In this document: one piece after another, positions 10,080 to 22,901 of the stretch
Layout: every line of letters begins with the position of its first letter
Numbering within the stretch: position 1 is the stretch's first letter
Source: Citrobacter koseri
Lineage (GTDB): Bacteria > Pseudomonadota > Gammaproteobacteria > Enterobacterales > Enterobacteriaceae
Assembly (NCBI GenBank): GCA_900446925.1
Contig: UAVY01000002.1
Span: 434,001 to 498,000, forward strand
Length of the DNA stretch: 64,000 bases
Direction: 5' to 3'
Program-made: the position numbers and the translations under genes
Notes under the pieces: model-generated
What the model was told of the DNA's origin: nothing
Databases searched by the model: none
The model's input: the letters and a program-made list of their open reading frames with translations, nothing else

Positions 10080-10866
10080 CTAGCGGCCTTTCCAGACCGG
10101 ATCGCGTTTTTCGGCAAACGCCTGCGGGCCTTCGAGCGCATCTTCAGAGTGCAGTACCGACGGGTAGTGCTTCAATGCGCCGTTGCGAATGTAGCGATAG
10201 CCTTCTTCCACCGGCATTTCGCTGGTTGCGCGGTAGATCTCTTTGAGGGCGGCGATCGCCAACGGCGCGCTGTTCACCAGCTGTTGCGCCAGTTCGCGGG
10301 CGCTGTCCATTAACGCTTGCTGGCTGACAACCCGGTTCACAATTCCCCAGCGCAAGGCTTCTTCTGCGTCCATTCGTCTGCCGGTCATCAGCATTTCGTT
10401 GACGATAGCAGGCGGCAACAGCTTAGGCAGGCGCAGCACGCCGCCGCTGTCAGGCACAATGCCGAGCTTTGCTTCAGGCAGCGCGAAACTGGCGTTATCG
10501 GCGCAGACGATAAAATCCGCCGCCAGCGCCAGTTCGAACCCGCCGCCGAAGGCATAGCCGTTAACGGCGGCAATCACCGGTTTATCCAGGTCAAAGATCT
10601 CGGTTAAACCGGCAAACCCGCCGGGGCCAAAAATCGGCGTCCGGGGCTTCGCCTTCGGCCGCCGCTTTTAAATCCCAGCCTGCGGAGAAGAATTTTTCGC
10701 CGCCACCGGTGATGATCGCCACACGCAATTCGGGATCGTCACGGAAATTGAGAAAAACTTCGCCCATCTCAAAACTGGTTTTTGCGTCTATTGCATTCGC
10801 TTTCGGGCGATCCAGCGTAATTTCCAGAATCGGGCCGTGACGGGTAAAATGTAATGATTCACTCAT
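10080..10866 (-). CDS. caiD: Crotonobetainyl-CoA hydratase (carnitinyl-CoA dehydratase); one indel
   Basis: CaiD interconverts L-carnitinyl-CoA and crotonobetainyl-CoA. It has a crotonase fold with the oxyanion-hole and active-site regions [12 protein letters not shown] (about 60), [16 protein letters not shown] (about 105) and [12 protein letters not shown] (about 130). An extra A near 10630 shifts the frame after APDADF. With it removed the protein is 261 residues, the family length. The gene follows caiC by 40 bp in the leftward operon. Confidence 0.95.
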
Positions 10867-10906
10867 ATCTTCACTCCATTATTTAAAATCGGACGGGTAA
10901 GAATGC

Positions 10907-12460
10907 TTATTTCAGGTTCTTTTTAATTATTTTTCCTGAACAGTTTCGGGGCAGATCATTTCTTATCTCAAGAAAAGAGGGGACTTTGAATTTCGCCATA
11001 TTCTGTTCACAGAAAGCGAAAAACTCCTCTTCCGTTAATGTTTCACCTTCATTAAGCACCACAAAGGCTTTAATGGCTTCATCGCGGATCGAATCGTGAA
11101 TACCAATAACGACGATGTCCTGAATTTTGGGATGAGCCGAAATAATGTTTTCCAGTTCGACGCAGGAGACATTTTCGCCGCCGCGCTTAATCATGTTGCA
11201 ACGCCTGTCGACGAAATAGAAAAATCCTTCCTCATCCCGATAGCCGGAATCACCAGTATGCAGCCAGCCGTTGGCTTCCAGCGCTTTGGCGGTGGCTTCC
11301 GGCCTGGCGTAATACTCTTTAAAGAGGGTTTTTCCCGGCACGCCTTTAATACAGATTTCACCGATTTCTCCGGCGGGCAGCGAGCGGTTCTGCTCATCGC
11401 GGATGTCCGCCTCATAGCAAAACCCAGGGCGACCAATAGATGGCCAGCGCCGTTTATCGCCGGGACGATCGCCTATAATGCCGACAATGGTTTCCGTCAT
11501 CCCGTAAGAGGTCAGCAGTCGGACGCCGAAACGTGCAATAAAAGCGTCTTTTTCCTGCACGGAAAGGTTGAGATAGAACATCACTTCGCGCAGACAATGC
11601 TGCCTCTCTTCCGGGGAGGCGGGCTGCACCATCAGCGTCCTGATCATCATCGGAATACATTCCGTAACGGTGGCGCGATACTTTCGTACCTGTCCCCAGA
11701 ACGCGCGGGCGCTGTATTTTTCGATCAGCACAAAGGTGCTGCCTGCGGAGAATGCCGCCATTGCCGCAGTACACTGACAGTCAATATGAAAGGCGGGCAT
11801 CACCGTCAGATAGACGTCATCTTCACGCAGCGCACACTGCCAGGAGGAGTAGTAACCCGCAAAACGCAGGTTGTAATGGGTAATGACCACGCCTTTGGGC
11901 CGCGAGGTGGTGCCAGAAGTAAACAGAATCTCCGCCGTGTCGTCAGTGGATAACGGCGGCGCATAGCACAATGTGGCAGGCTGCTGGTCTTTCAGTTGAG
12001 AAAAATGGCTAACGTTATCTTCAATGGGCGCATTTTCGCCAATCAGACAGATATGATTGAGCAGGGTATCGTCCTCAAGCAGTATCTGGCGATACATCGG
12101 ATAAAATTCAGCGCTGGTGACGATGAGCTGCGCGCGGCTGTTTTGTAAAATCCAGGCGCTCTCTTCGCGCAGGAGCCTGGCATTGATCGGCACCATGATG
12201 GCGCCAATTTTGGCCAGACCAAACCAGCAGAAAAAGAACTCCGGGCAGTTATCCAGATGCAGCGCGACGTTATCGCCTTTCTGAATGCCTGAGGCGAGGA
12301 AAAGGTTCGCCGCGCGGTTGATCTCTTCATTCAGCGACGCGTAGCTGAATTGCCGGACAACGCCTTCGCTGGATTCAAAAATAAGCGCCGTTTTATTTCC
12401 GTATACCTCGGCCAGGTCGTCCCACATCTGACGTAAGTTTTGTCCGCCAACGATATCCAT
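10907..12460 (-). CDS. caiC: Crotonobetaine/carnitine-CoA ligase
   Basis: This is an intact 517-residue AMP-forming acyl-CoA synthetase (ANL family). The AMP-binding P-loop [15 protein letters not shown] lies near residue 170. The SYGMTE motif is near 340, and the hinge and C-terminal domain include [22 protein letters not shown] and a final NCSGKIIKK catalytic lysine region. It activates carnitine, crotonobetaine or gamma-butyrobetaine to CoA thioesters, priming the CaiB transferase cycle. It lies between caiB and caiD. Confidence 0.96.
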   Translation of the reverse strand: MDIVGGQNLRQMWDDLAEVYGNKTALIFESSEGVVRQFSYASLNEEINRAANLFLASGIQKGDNVALHLDNCPEFFFCWFGLAKIGAIMVPINARLLREESAWILQNSRAQLIVTSAEFYPMYRQILLEDDTLLNHICLIGENAPIEDNVSHFSQLKDQQPATLCYAPPLSTDDTAEILFTSGTTSRPKGVVITHYNLRFAGYYSSWQCALREDDVYLTVMPAFHIDCQCTAAMAAFSAGSTFVLIEKYSARAFWGQVRKYRATVTECIPMMIRTLMVQPASPEERQHCLREVMFYLNLSVQEKDAFIARFGVRLLTSYGMTETIVGIIGDRPGDKRRWPSIGRPGFCYEADIRDEQNRSLPAGEIGEICIKGVPGKTLFKEYYARPEATAKALEANGWLHTGDSGYRDEEGFFYFVDRRCNMIKRGGENVSCVELENIISAHPKIQDIVVIGIHDSIRDEAIKAFVVLNEGETLTEEEFFAFCEQNMAKFKVPSFLEIRNDLPRNCSGKIIKKNLK

Positions 12461-12526
12461 TGCACTGTTATCCGTTCGAAAATAGGCATGCGCGCTAACC
12501 GGATAAACCGGTTAGCCGCTTTGCGT

Positions 12527-13942
<1,416 letters not shown>

Positions 13943-13947
13943 AATGT

Positions 13948-15092
13948 TTAACGGTATTGCTTCAGCACGGCGCGGCCGAGCGTCAGGATCTGCATTTCGT
14001 CAGAGCCGCCGGAGACGCGGTCAACGCGCAGGTCACGCCAGAAACGCGTAATGCGGTGGTTGCCCGCAATCCCGGACGCCCGCCCAATACCTGCATGGCG
14101 CTGTCTACCACGTCAAACGCGGCGTTGGCGCAGAAGTATTTACACATCGCGGCATCGCCCGAGGTGATGGTGCCGTTATCCGCTTTCCACGCGGCTTCCA
14201 GCAGCATGTTTTTCATGGAGTTTAATTTGATCGCCATATGCGCGAACTTCTCCTGAATCAGCTGGAAGCGGCCGATCGTCTCGCCAAACTGCACGCGCTG
14301 ATTGGCGTAACGCGCAGCGTCTTCGAACGCGCACATCGCCGTACCGTAGTTGGTTAAAGCCACCAGGAAACGTTCGTGGTCGAACTCTTCTTTTACGCGG
14401 TTAAAGCCATTACCTTCCCGGCCGAACATGTCTTTTTCGTCCAGCTCAACATCGTCAAAATTGATTTCACAGCAGCTGTCCATGCGCAGGCCGAGCTTCT
14501 CAAGTTTGTTAACCTTGATGCCGGGTTTGCTCATATCGACAAACCATTCGGTATAAATCGGTTTGTCCGGGGAGGCGCCGTCCCGTGCCATCACCACGAT
14601 GTAGGGGGTGTAGGCGCTACTGGTGATGAAACACTTGCTGCCGTTAAGATAAACCTTACCATTTTTACGGGTATAGGTAGTTTTTAAACTGCCAACATCC
14701 GATCCCGCTCCCGGTTCGGTGATCGCCGAGTTCCACATCTGCTTGCCGGTCCCCTGGAACGCCATGATTTTATCAATTTGCTCCTGGGTCCCTTCACGCA
14801 GGAAAGTGTTAAAACCTCCTGGCAATTGGTACAACACGTAAGTGGGCGCGCCCAGACGCCCCAGTTCCATCCATACGGCGGCAACGGTGACGAAACCGGC
14901 TTCCAGCCCGCCGTGTTCTTCCGGGATCAACAGGCTGTCGATGCCCATATCCGCCAGCGCTTTCACAAAACGTTCCGGGTAGACGCTGTCGCGATCACAC
15001 TCGGCAAAGTAGGCTTCCCAGTTCTCACTGGCCATCAGTTCACGAATACCGGCGACAAACAGTTCCTGCTCGTCATTCAAATTAAAATCCAT
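13948..15092 (-). CDS. caiA: Crotonobetainyl-CoA reductase (acyl-CoA dehydrogenase family); two indels near C-terminus
   Basis: CaiA reduces crotonobetainyl-CoA to gamma-butyrobetainyl-CoA, taking electrons from the FixAB/FixC/FixX chain. It has an acyl-CoA dehydrogenase fold: N-terminal helical domain, FAD-binding beta domain with [16 protein letters not shown] near 135, and C-terminal helical domain. Two extra bases (a G and a C) lie near 14077-14084. After correction the tail reads through to [14 protein letters not shown] and the length is 380 residues, as expected. It follows caiT by 33 bp as the second gene of the operon. Confidence 0.95.
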
Positions 15093-15125
15093 CTTCCAGC
15101 CTCATTTGTAAGGAGTTTATTGAGT

Positions 15126-16646
<1,521 letters not shown>

Positions 16647-16902
16647 TCAATTCCAGTGTCAAAACGAAATTTATGTTACGTTCCCGTTTGTTATATTTTG
16701 TTTATTTTTCTTAGTAATAATCTGATGACAGTTAGACCTCAGAGTCGCTTTGGCGAGTAACTCATAATGGGTATTCATTTTGCGGTAATCCGTTATGTTG
16801 ATCACACTTTTTTGTCTGGTGTTTTTGACCCTGATTTTCAAATAAAATCAATTTAAAACAATTAGATGTGATGTATTTTGGTCGAATTGCGCGCATCTCT
16901 CA

Positions 16903-16935
16903 TTCAATATTGGTGATCCATCAAGCAATATTGAA
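16903..16935. promoter_or_regulatory. CaiF-type operator 1 (inverted repeat)
   Basis: TTCAATATTG at 16903-16912 and its exact reverse complement CAATATTGAA at 16926-16935 are separated by 13 bp. The E. coli CaiF site is described as two 11-bp inverted halves with a 13-bp spacer, which this geometry fits. Confidence 0.75.
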
Positions 16936-16959
16936 AATTTTTATGTTCTACGGGTGCTG

Positions 16960-16992
16960 TTCAATATTAGTGAGGTGCTTAACAATATTGAA
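16960..16992. promoter_or_regulatory. CaiF-type operator 2 (inverted repeat)
   Basis: TTCAATATTA at 16960-16969 and CAATATTGAA at 16983-16992 are again spaced by 13 bp. This copy starts 57 bp from operator 1. Confidence 0.75.
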
Positions 16993-17018
16993 AGTTGTAA
17001 ATATCAGCGTGTGACATT

Positions 17019-17051
17019 TTCAATATTGGTGATTAAAGTTTTATTTCCGAA
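17019..17051. promoter_or_regulatory. Possible third CaiF half-site near fixA
   Basis: A perfect TTCAATATTG lies at 17019-17028, 59 bp after operator 2. The expected partner at 17042-17051 matches only 5 of 10 positions, so this may be a half-site or chance. Confidence 0.4.
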
Positions 17052-17123
17052 TTAAAGAGCGTGATATCTGTATTTAACACCGCCGATATGGATGACGTTT
17101 CCTTCATGATTTCTGGAGATGCA

Positions 17124-17894
17124 ATGAAGATAATTACTTGTTACAAGTGCGTGCCTGATGAGCAGGATATTGCGATCAATAATGCCGATGGTTCATTAGA
17201 TATCAGCAAAGCGGATGCCAAAATCAGTCAGTACGATCTGAATGCGATTGAAGCTGCCTGCCAGTTAAAGCAGCAGACAAGCGATGCCCAGGTGATTGCC
17301 ATGAGCGTAGGCGGCAAGGCGCTGACCAACGCCAAAGGGCGTAAAGATGTGCTTTCCCGTGGGCCAGATGAACTGGTCGTGGTGATAGACGACCAGTTTG
17401 AACAGGCTTTGCCGCAACGCACCGCCGCAGCGCTTGCCGCCGCCGCGCAAAAATCGGGCTTTGATCTGATCGTTTGCGGCGACGGTTCCTCCGACCTTTA
17501 TGCCCAGCAGGTCAGCCTGCTGGTGGGTGAAACGCTGAACATTCCGGCCATCAACGGCGTGAGCAAAATCCTCTCCCTGACGGAAAGTGCGCTTACCGTT
17601 GAGCGTGAACTGGAAGATGAAATTGAAACCCTGAGTATTCCCCTGCCTGCGGTGGTGGCGGTCTCCACAGACATTAACGCTCCGCAGATCCCGTCGATGA
17701 AAGCGATTCTGGGCGCGGCAAAAAAACCGGTGCAGGTCTGGTCTGCGGCGGATATTGGTTTCAGTGCGCCAGACGCGTACTCCGTCCAGAAGGTCGCCGC
17801 ACCGAAACAACGCGAGCGTCAGCGCATCGTTATTGAAGGCGATGGTGAAGAACAGATCGCCGCGTTCGCCGAACATCTGCGCAAAATCATTTAA
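17124..17894 (+). CDS. fixA: Electron transfer flavoprotein beta-type subunit FixA
   Basis: FixA pairs with FixB as an ETF that passes electrons towards CaiA during anaerobic carnitine reduction. The start is the ATG at 17124 ([19 protein letters not shown]), giving the family length of 256 residues. An upstream in-frame ATG at 17061 lacks a better ribosome site. The ETF beta domain spans the protein, with AMSVGGKA and [11 protein letters not shown] typical of nucleotide-binding ETF folds. fixA is the first gene of fixABCX, 15 bp before fixB. Confidence 0.95.
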   Translation: MKIITCYKCVPDEQDIAINNADGSLDISKADAKISQYDLNAIEAACQLKQQTSDAQVIAMSVGGKALTNAKGRKDVLSRGPDELVVVIDDQFEQALPQRTAAALAAAAQKSGFDLIVCGDGSSDLYAQQVSLLVGETLNIPAINGVSKILSLTESALTVERELEDEIETLSIPLPAVVAVSTDINAPQIPSMKAILGAAKKPVQVWSAADIGFSAPDAYSVQKVAAPKQRERQRIVIEGDGEEQIAAFAEHLRKII

Positions 17895-17909
17895 TTACCG
17901 GGGGATATT

Positions 17910-18851
17910 ATGAACACGTTTTCTCATGTCTGGGTATTCAGCGATACCCCTTCTCGTCTGCCGGAACTGATGAGCGGCGCACTGGCTTCAGGCGAGCAGA
18001 TTCATGCGTTTGTGCAGCACGACGCCGAGGGCGAGACGGCACGCCAGCTGGGGGCGAATCACATCTGGCATTTACGCGGTAAACCGGACGACTGCATGGT
18101 GGAAGATTACGCCGGGGTGATGGCGCAGACGATTCGCCAGCAGGGGGATTCGGGTCTGGTGCTGCTGCCTAATACCCGCCGTGGCAAACTGCTGGCGGCA
18201 AAGCTGGGATTTCGTCTCGCGGCGGCCGTCTCTAACGACGCCAGTGCGGTAACGCAGCAGGAGGGCCATGCGACCGTCCGGCATATGGTCTACGGCGGGC
18301 TGGCGATTGGCGAAGAGACCATCACATCACCGTATGCGGTGATCACCGTCGGCAGCGGCACGTTCGAGGCGCAACAGGCGGACGCGTCCCGCCACGGCGA
18401 GTCGCATGACGTGCAGTGGCAGTCGCCAGATGTCGTCGTAACGCGCACCGCAACGCAGGCGCGCCAGAGCAACACGGTCGATCTTGATAAAGCGCGACTG
18501 GTGGTTAGCGTCGGGCGCGGCATCGGCAGCAAAGAGAATATCTCACTGGCCCAGGCGCTGTGTCAGGCCATTGGCGCGGAACTGGCGTGTTCTCGTCCGG
18601 TGGCGGAAAACGAAAAATGGATGGAGCACGAGCGTTATGTCGGCATCTCCAACCTGATGCTTAAACCAGAGCTTTACCTCGCGGTGGGCATTTCCGGGCA
18701 GATCCAGCACATGGTGGGCGCGAACGGTTCACAAACCATCTGCGCCATCAACAAAGATAAAAATGCGCCGATATTTCAATACGCTGATTACGGCATTGTC
18801 GGCGATGTGATGAAGATTCTACCTGCGCTTACGAGCGCTTTAGCACGCTGA
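17910..18851 (+). CDS. fixB: Electron transfer flavoprotein alpha-type subunit FixB
   Basis: This intact 313-residue protein is the FAD-binding partner of FixA. The C-terminal ETF-alpha domain begins near residue 190 with [20 protein letters not shown]. It continues through [15 protein letters not shown] and the FAD motif [19 protein letters not shown]. The ribosome site GGGGG lies 8 bp before the ATG. It is co-transcribed with fixA, fixC and fixX. Confidence 0.95.
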   Translation: MNTFSHVWVFSDTPSRLPELMSGALASGEQIHAFVQHDAEGETARQLGANHIWHLRGKPDDCMVEDYAGVMAQTIRQQGDSGLVLLPNTRRGKLLAAKLGFRLAAAVSNDASAVTQQEGHATVRHMVYGGLAIGEETITSPYAVITVGSGTFEAQQADASRHGESHDVQWQSPDVVVTRTATQARQSNTVDLDKARLVVSVGRGIGSKENISLAQALCQAIGAELACSRPVAENEKWMEHERYVGISNLMLKPELYLAVGISGQIQHMVGANGSQTICAINKDKNAPIFQYADYGIVGDVMKILPALTSALAR

Positions 18852-18912
18852 TCCACTTGGGCAGGGCTTGTGGGTATCGGCCCTGCCGCTGACAGGTAAA
18901 TCTGGAGTTCTT

Positions 18913-20199
18913 ATGTCCGAAGATATCTTTGATGCCATCATCGTGGGGGCCGGGCTGGCGGGTTCCGTCGCGGCGCTGGTGCTCGCCCGCGAAGGGGCGC
19001 AGGTGCTGGTTATTGAGCGCGGCAATTCCGCTGGCGCGAAGAATGTCACCGGCGGGCGCATTTATGCGCACAGTCTGGAGCGCATTATCCCCGGTTTTGC
19101 TGAACATGCCCCGGTTGAACGCGTGATCACCCATGAAAAACTCGCTTTTATGACCGAAAAAGGGGCGATGGCGGTGGATTACGTCAATGGCGAGGATGCC
19201 GCGCCTTCGCAGGTCTCTTATTCCGTATTGCGCAGTAAATTTGACGCCTGGCTGATGGAACAGGCTGAAGAGGCGGGCGCGCAGCTGATAACCGGCATCC
19301 GCGTGGATAATCTTGTTCAGCGCGACGGCAAAGTGGTGGGCGTTGAGGCGGATGGCGACGTTATTGAAGCGAAAACGGTCATTCTCGCTGATGGCGTGAA
19401 CTCGCTGTTGGCGGAAAAACTGGGAATGGCGAAACGTGTAGATGCCGCCCATGTCGCGGTAGGCGTAAAAGAGTTAATTGAGTTGCCTGAATCGGTCATT
19501 GTGGATCGCTTCGGATTACAGGGAAATGAAGGCGCGGCCTGTCTGTTTGCCGGTTCTCCGACCGACGGTCTGATGGGCGGCGGCTTCCTCTATACCAATA
19601 AAACGACCCTCTCTTTGGGGCTGGTTTGCGGTCTGCATCATCTGAAAGAGGCGAAAAAGTCGGTTCCACAAATGCTGGAAGATTTTAAACAGCATCCGGC
19701 GGTGGCGCCGCTGATTGCGGGCGGAAAACTGCTGGAGTACGCCGCGCACGTCGTCCCGGAAGCGGGAATGAATATGCAGCCGGAGCTGGTGGGCGACGGC
19801 GTGCTGATTGCCGGTGACGCCGCCGGTATGTGTATGAACCTCGGTTTTACGATTCGCGGTATGGACCTGGCCGTCGCGGCAGGGGAAGCGGCGGCGAAGA
19901 CCGTACTTTCGGCCATGCAGAGCAACGATTTCAGCCGACAGGGGCTGGCGGAATATAGACAGCATCTCGACAACGGGCCGATGCGGGATATGCGTATGTA
20001 CCAGCGCTTACCGGCGTTTCTGGACAACCCGCGTATGTTCACGCGCTACCCTGAAATGGCGGTGGGCATTGCCCGCGATCTGTTTACCGTCGATGGCAGC
20101 GCTCCCGTCCCTGTGCGTAAAAAAATCCTGCGCCACGCGAAGAAAGTGGGCTTCATCAACCTGATGAAGGATGGCATCAAAGGAGTGACCGTATTATGA
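18913..20199 (+). CDS. fixC: FAD-dependent oxidoreductase FixC (ETF-quinone oxidoreductase type)
   Basis: This intact 428-residue flavoprotein is predicted to link the FixAB ETF to the quinone pool or another donor. The start is the ATG at 18913 (MSEDIFDAIIVGAGLAGS), with GGAG upstream. A longer reading from 18868 has no support. The FAD dinucleotide-binding motif GAGLAGSVAALVLAREG lies at residues about 12-28. The second FAD motif GVLIAGDAAGMCMNLGF is near 300. It overlaps fixX by 4 bp (ATGA), implying translational coupling. Confidence 0.95.
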   Translation: MSEDIFDAIIVGAGLAGSVAALVLAREGAQVLVIERGNSAGAKNVTGGRIYAHSLERIIPGFAEHAPVERVITHEKLAFMTEKGAMAVDYVNGEDAAPSQVSYSVLRSKFDAWLMEQAEEAGAQLITGIRVDNLVQRDGKVVGVEADGDVIEAKTVILADGVNSLLAEKLGMAKRVDAAHVAVGVKELIELPESVIVDRFGLQGNEGAACLFAGSPTDGLMGGGFLYTNKTTLSLGLVCGLHHLKEAKKSVPQMLEDFKQHPAVAPLIAGGKLLEYAAHVVPEAGMNMQPELVGDGVLIAGDAAGMCMNLGFTIRGMDLAVAAGEAAAKTVLSAMQSNDFSRQGLAEYRQHLDNGPMRDMRMYQRLPAFLDNPRMFTRYPEMAVGIARDLFTVDGSAPVPVRKKILRHAKKVGFINLMKDGIKGVTVL

Positions 20200-20483
20200 C
20201 TTCTCCCGTCAATGTGGACGTCAAACTGGGCGTCAATAAATTCAATGTGGATGAAGACAATCCGCACATCATCCTGAAAACCGAACCGGATAAGCAGGCG
20301 CTGGAGGTGCTGATCAAGGCGTGTCCGGCCGGGTTGTATAAAAAGCAGGACGACGGCAGCGTGCGTTTTGATTACGCCGGGTGCCTGGAGTGCGGCACCT
20401 GTCGAATTCTCGGGTTGGGGACGGCGCTGGAGAAATGGGAATACCCGCGCGGCACCTTTGGCGTGGAATTTCGCTACGGCTGA
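20196..20483 (+). CDS. fixX: Ferredoxin-like protein FixX
   Basis: This 95-residue ferredoxin-like protein contains one cluster-type motif, CPAGLYK followed by CLECGTC, with four cysteines placed for iron-sulfur binding. It probably hands electrons between FixC and FixAB. It starts inside the last codons of fixC and ends the operon just before a REP cluster. Confidence 0.95.
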   Translation: MTSPVNVDVKLGVNKFNVDEDNPHIILKTEPDKQALEVLIKACPAGLYKKQDDGSVRFDYAGCLECGTCRILGLGTALEKWEYPRGTFGVEFRYG

Positions 20484-20488
20484 GGTTG

Positions 20489-20573
20489 ATGCCGGATGGC
20501 GTCGCTGACGCGTCTTATCCGGCCTACAAAATACGTGATTCGTAGGCCTGATAAGCGTCGTGCCATCAGGCAT
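20489..20573. repeat. REP/BIME pair between fixX and yaaU
   Basis: Two opposed REP units (GCCGGATGGCGTCG...TTATCCGGCCTAC, then CGTAGGCCTGATAAGCG...CCATCAGGC) lie in the gap. Confidence 0.9.
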
Positions 20574-20600
20574 CAAGTGAAAACAAAACAGGACGCGGCT

Positions 20601-21931
20601 ATGCAGCAGCCCAGGAACTTTGACGACATTAAATTCTCCTCTATTCACCGCAGAATTATGCTGTGGGGAAGCGGCGGGCCGTTCCTGGACGGTTACGTAC
20701 TGGTCATGATTGGCGTGGCGCTGGAGCAGCTCACGCCTGCGCTGAAGCTGGATGCGCAGTGGCTGGGGTTACTGGGGGCAGGCACGCTGGCCGGGCTGTT
20801 TGTCGGTACGTCGCTGTTCGGCTATATCTCAGACAAAGTGGGGCGACGTAAAATGTTCCTCATCGATATCATCGCCATTGGGGTGATATCGGTAGCGACG
20901 ATGTTTGTCTCATCGCCGATGGAGTTGCTCGTCATGCGCGTGCTGATTGGGGTGGTGATTGGCGCGGATTATCCTATCGCCACCTCGATGATTACCGAGT
21001 TTTCCAACACCCGCCAGCGCGCCTTCTCGATCAGTTTTATTGCTGCGATGTGGTATGTCGGCGCCACCTGCGCCGATCTGGTCGGCTACTGGTTGTACGA
21101 TGTGGCGGGCGGATGGCGCTGGATGCTGGGGAGCGCGGCAATTCCCTGCATTATGATCCTGATCGGGCGCTTCGATCTTCCCGAATCACCGCGCTGGCTG
21201 TTGCGTAAGGGGCGGGTGAAAGAGTGCGAGGAGATGATGATTAAACTGTTTGGCGAGCCGGTGGCGTTCGATGAAGAACCGCCCCAGGAGACGCGCTTCT
21301 TACAGCTGTTTAATCGCCGTCACTTCCCGTTTGTTTTGTTTGTCGCCGCCATCTGGACCTGCCAGGTCATCCCGATGTTCGCCATCTATACCTTTGGCCC
21401 GCAGATTGTCGGCCTGCTGGGGCTGGGCGTCGGGAAAAGCGCGGCGCTGGGCAATGTGGTGATCAGTTTGTTCTTTATGCTGGGCTGTATTCCGCCGATG
21501 TACTGGCTGAACAGCATAGGGCGACGGCCATTGCTGATCGGCAGCTTTGTCATGATGACGCTGGCGCTGGCTGTGCTGGGGCTGATTCCAGAAATGGGGA
21601 TCTGGCTGGTGGTTGCGGCCTTTGCGGTGTACGCCTTTTTCTCCGGCGGCCCGGGGAACCTTCAGTGGCTCTACCCGAATGAGCTGTTCCCGACGGATAT
21701 TCGCGCGTCTGCCGTGGGCGTCATTATGTCCCTGAGTCGAATTGGCACCATCCTTTCAACGTGGGCGCTGCCGATCTTCATCACCAGATATGGGATCAGC
21801 TACGTCATGCTGATGGGGCGGGAATTTCACTTATCGGTCTGCTTATTTCCATCGCCTTTGCGCCGGAGACGCGTGGACTGACGCTTGCCCAGACGAGCAG
21901 TATGACGATTCGCAACAAGCCCCTGTGCTAG
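20601..21931 (+). CDS. yaaU: MFS transporter YaaU; one indel near the C-terminus
   Basis: This is a major facilitator superfamily, sugar-transporter-type protein of unknown substrate with about 12 membrane helices. The loop motif DKVGRRKMFL lies near residue 80 and FDLPESPRWLL near 190. The start is the ATG at 20601 (MQQPRNFDDIKF); the longer reading from 20496 begins in the REP and is rejected. A missing G near 21814 ends the frame early. Restored, the protein runs on through AFAPETRGLTLAQTSS to a stop at 21931, giving 443 residues. Its position after fixX matches E. coli. Confidence 0.93.
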
Positions 21932-22032
21932 GGATATCTTCAGAGTGTTCTGTATTTTCTTTTAAGGTCAGTCAGTTAGTCTATAGTTAATGGGTATGCC
22001 ACTGAAAATGACTGAAAAGCAGGGAGAACACC

Positions 22033-22266
22033 ATGCAAAAACAACTTCTTATTGCGTCTCTTTTTGCCGCTGCGACGGTATTTACCGTAGCGGGCTGTTC
22101 ATCAAACCAGGCTATAAAAACCACCGACGGCAAAACGATCGTCACCGATGGTAAACCACAGGTCGATGATGATACCGGACTGGTGTCCTACAAAAACGCA
22201 GAAACCGGTAAAACGGAACAGATCAACCGCGATCAGGTGAAGAACATGAGCGAACTGGATAATTAA
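22033..22266 (+). CDS. Small YgdI/YgdR-type outer-membrane lipoprotein
   Basis: This 77-residue protein has a signal peptide ending in lipobox VAGC (Cys22). Ser at +2 predicts outer-membrane sorting. The mature part has the YgdI/YgdR (DUF903) pattern: TTDGKTIVTDGKPQVDDDTG, then SYKNAETGKTEQINRDQV. The function of the family is unknown. E. coli K-12 has no gene at this position, so it is a lineage-specific insertion or duplication between yaaU and kefF. GGGAG 6-7 bp before the ATG is a good ribosome site. Confidence 0.85.
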   Translation: MQKQLLIASLFAAATVFTVAGCSSNQAIKTTDGKTIVTDGKPQVDDDTGLVSYKNAETGKTEQINRDQVKNMSELDN

Positions 22267-22306
22267 TTCAGTTTTATCCATTTAGCTGCTCAATAATATT
22301 CACTAT

Positions 22307-22366
22307 TAGCCTGTTAAATTACTGACTACACTCTGTGATAAAACAGAGATGTAAAATAACAGGCTA
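22307..22366 (+). promoter_or_regulatory. Nested inverted-repeat leader in front of kefF
   Basis: A perfect 10-bp inverted repeat, TAGCCTGTTA (22307-22316) and TAACAGGCTA (22357-22366), encloses a second small hairpin, CTCTG (22331-22335) and CAGAG (22344-22348). The 3' arm ends 4 bp before the kefF ATG and contains the only purine-rich ribosome-site candidate (AGG). It could be RNA structure limiting translation or a DNA operator. No T-run follows, so a terminator is unlikely. Confidence 0.5.
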
Positions 22367-22370
22367 CTTC

Positions 22371-22901
22371 ATGATCCTCATTATTTATGCCCATCCGTAT
22401 CCGCAGCACTCGCATGCGAATAAACGGATGCTGGAACAGGCAAGGACGCTGGATGGCGTCGAAATTCGTTCGCTCTATCAACTTTACCCTGACTTCAATA
22501 TTGATGTTGCCGCCGAACAGCAGGCGCTGGCGCGCGCGCGTCTTATCATCTGGCAGCATCCAATGCAGTGGTACAGCGTTCCCCCTTTACTCAAACTCTG
22601 GATGGACAAAGTCCTCGCGCATGGCTGGGCCTACGGGCATGGCGGCACGGCGCTCCGGGGCAAAGATCTGATGTGGGCCGTGACGACCGGCGGAGGCGAA
22701 AGCCACTTCGCTATTGGTGCCTATCCGGGCTTTGACGTGCTCTCGCAGCCGTTACAGGCTACCGCGCTCTATTGTGGGCTCAACTGGCTGCCGCCTTTTG
22801 CGATGCACTGTACGTTTGTCTGTGATGACGAAACGCTCCAGGCGCAGGCGCGCCACTATAAGCAACGTTTGCTGGCGTGGCAGGAGGCAAATCATGGATA
22901 G
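22371..22901 (+). CDS. kefF: Glutathione-regulated potassium-efflux ancillary protein KefF
   Basis: This 176-residue flavodoxin-fold quinone oxidoreductase is required for full KefC activity. It binds the cytosolic domain of KefC. The N-terminus [20 protein letters not shown] and the later [20 protein letters not shown] and [11 protein letters not shown] match the NQO/KefF family. The start is the ATG at 22371. It overlaps kefC by 8 bp, implying translational coupling. Confidence 0.95.
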   Translation: MILIIYAHPYPQHSHANKRMLEQARTLDGVEIRSLYQLYPDFNIDVAAEQQALARARLIIWQHPMQWYSVPPLLKLWMDKVLAHGWAYGHGGTALRGKDLMWAVTTGGGESHFAIGAYPGFDVLSQPLQATALYCGLNWLPPFAMHCTFVCDDETLQAQARHYKQRLLAWQEANHG

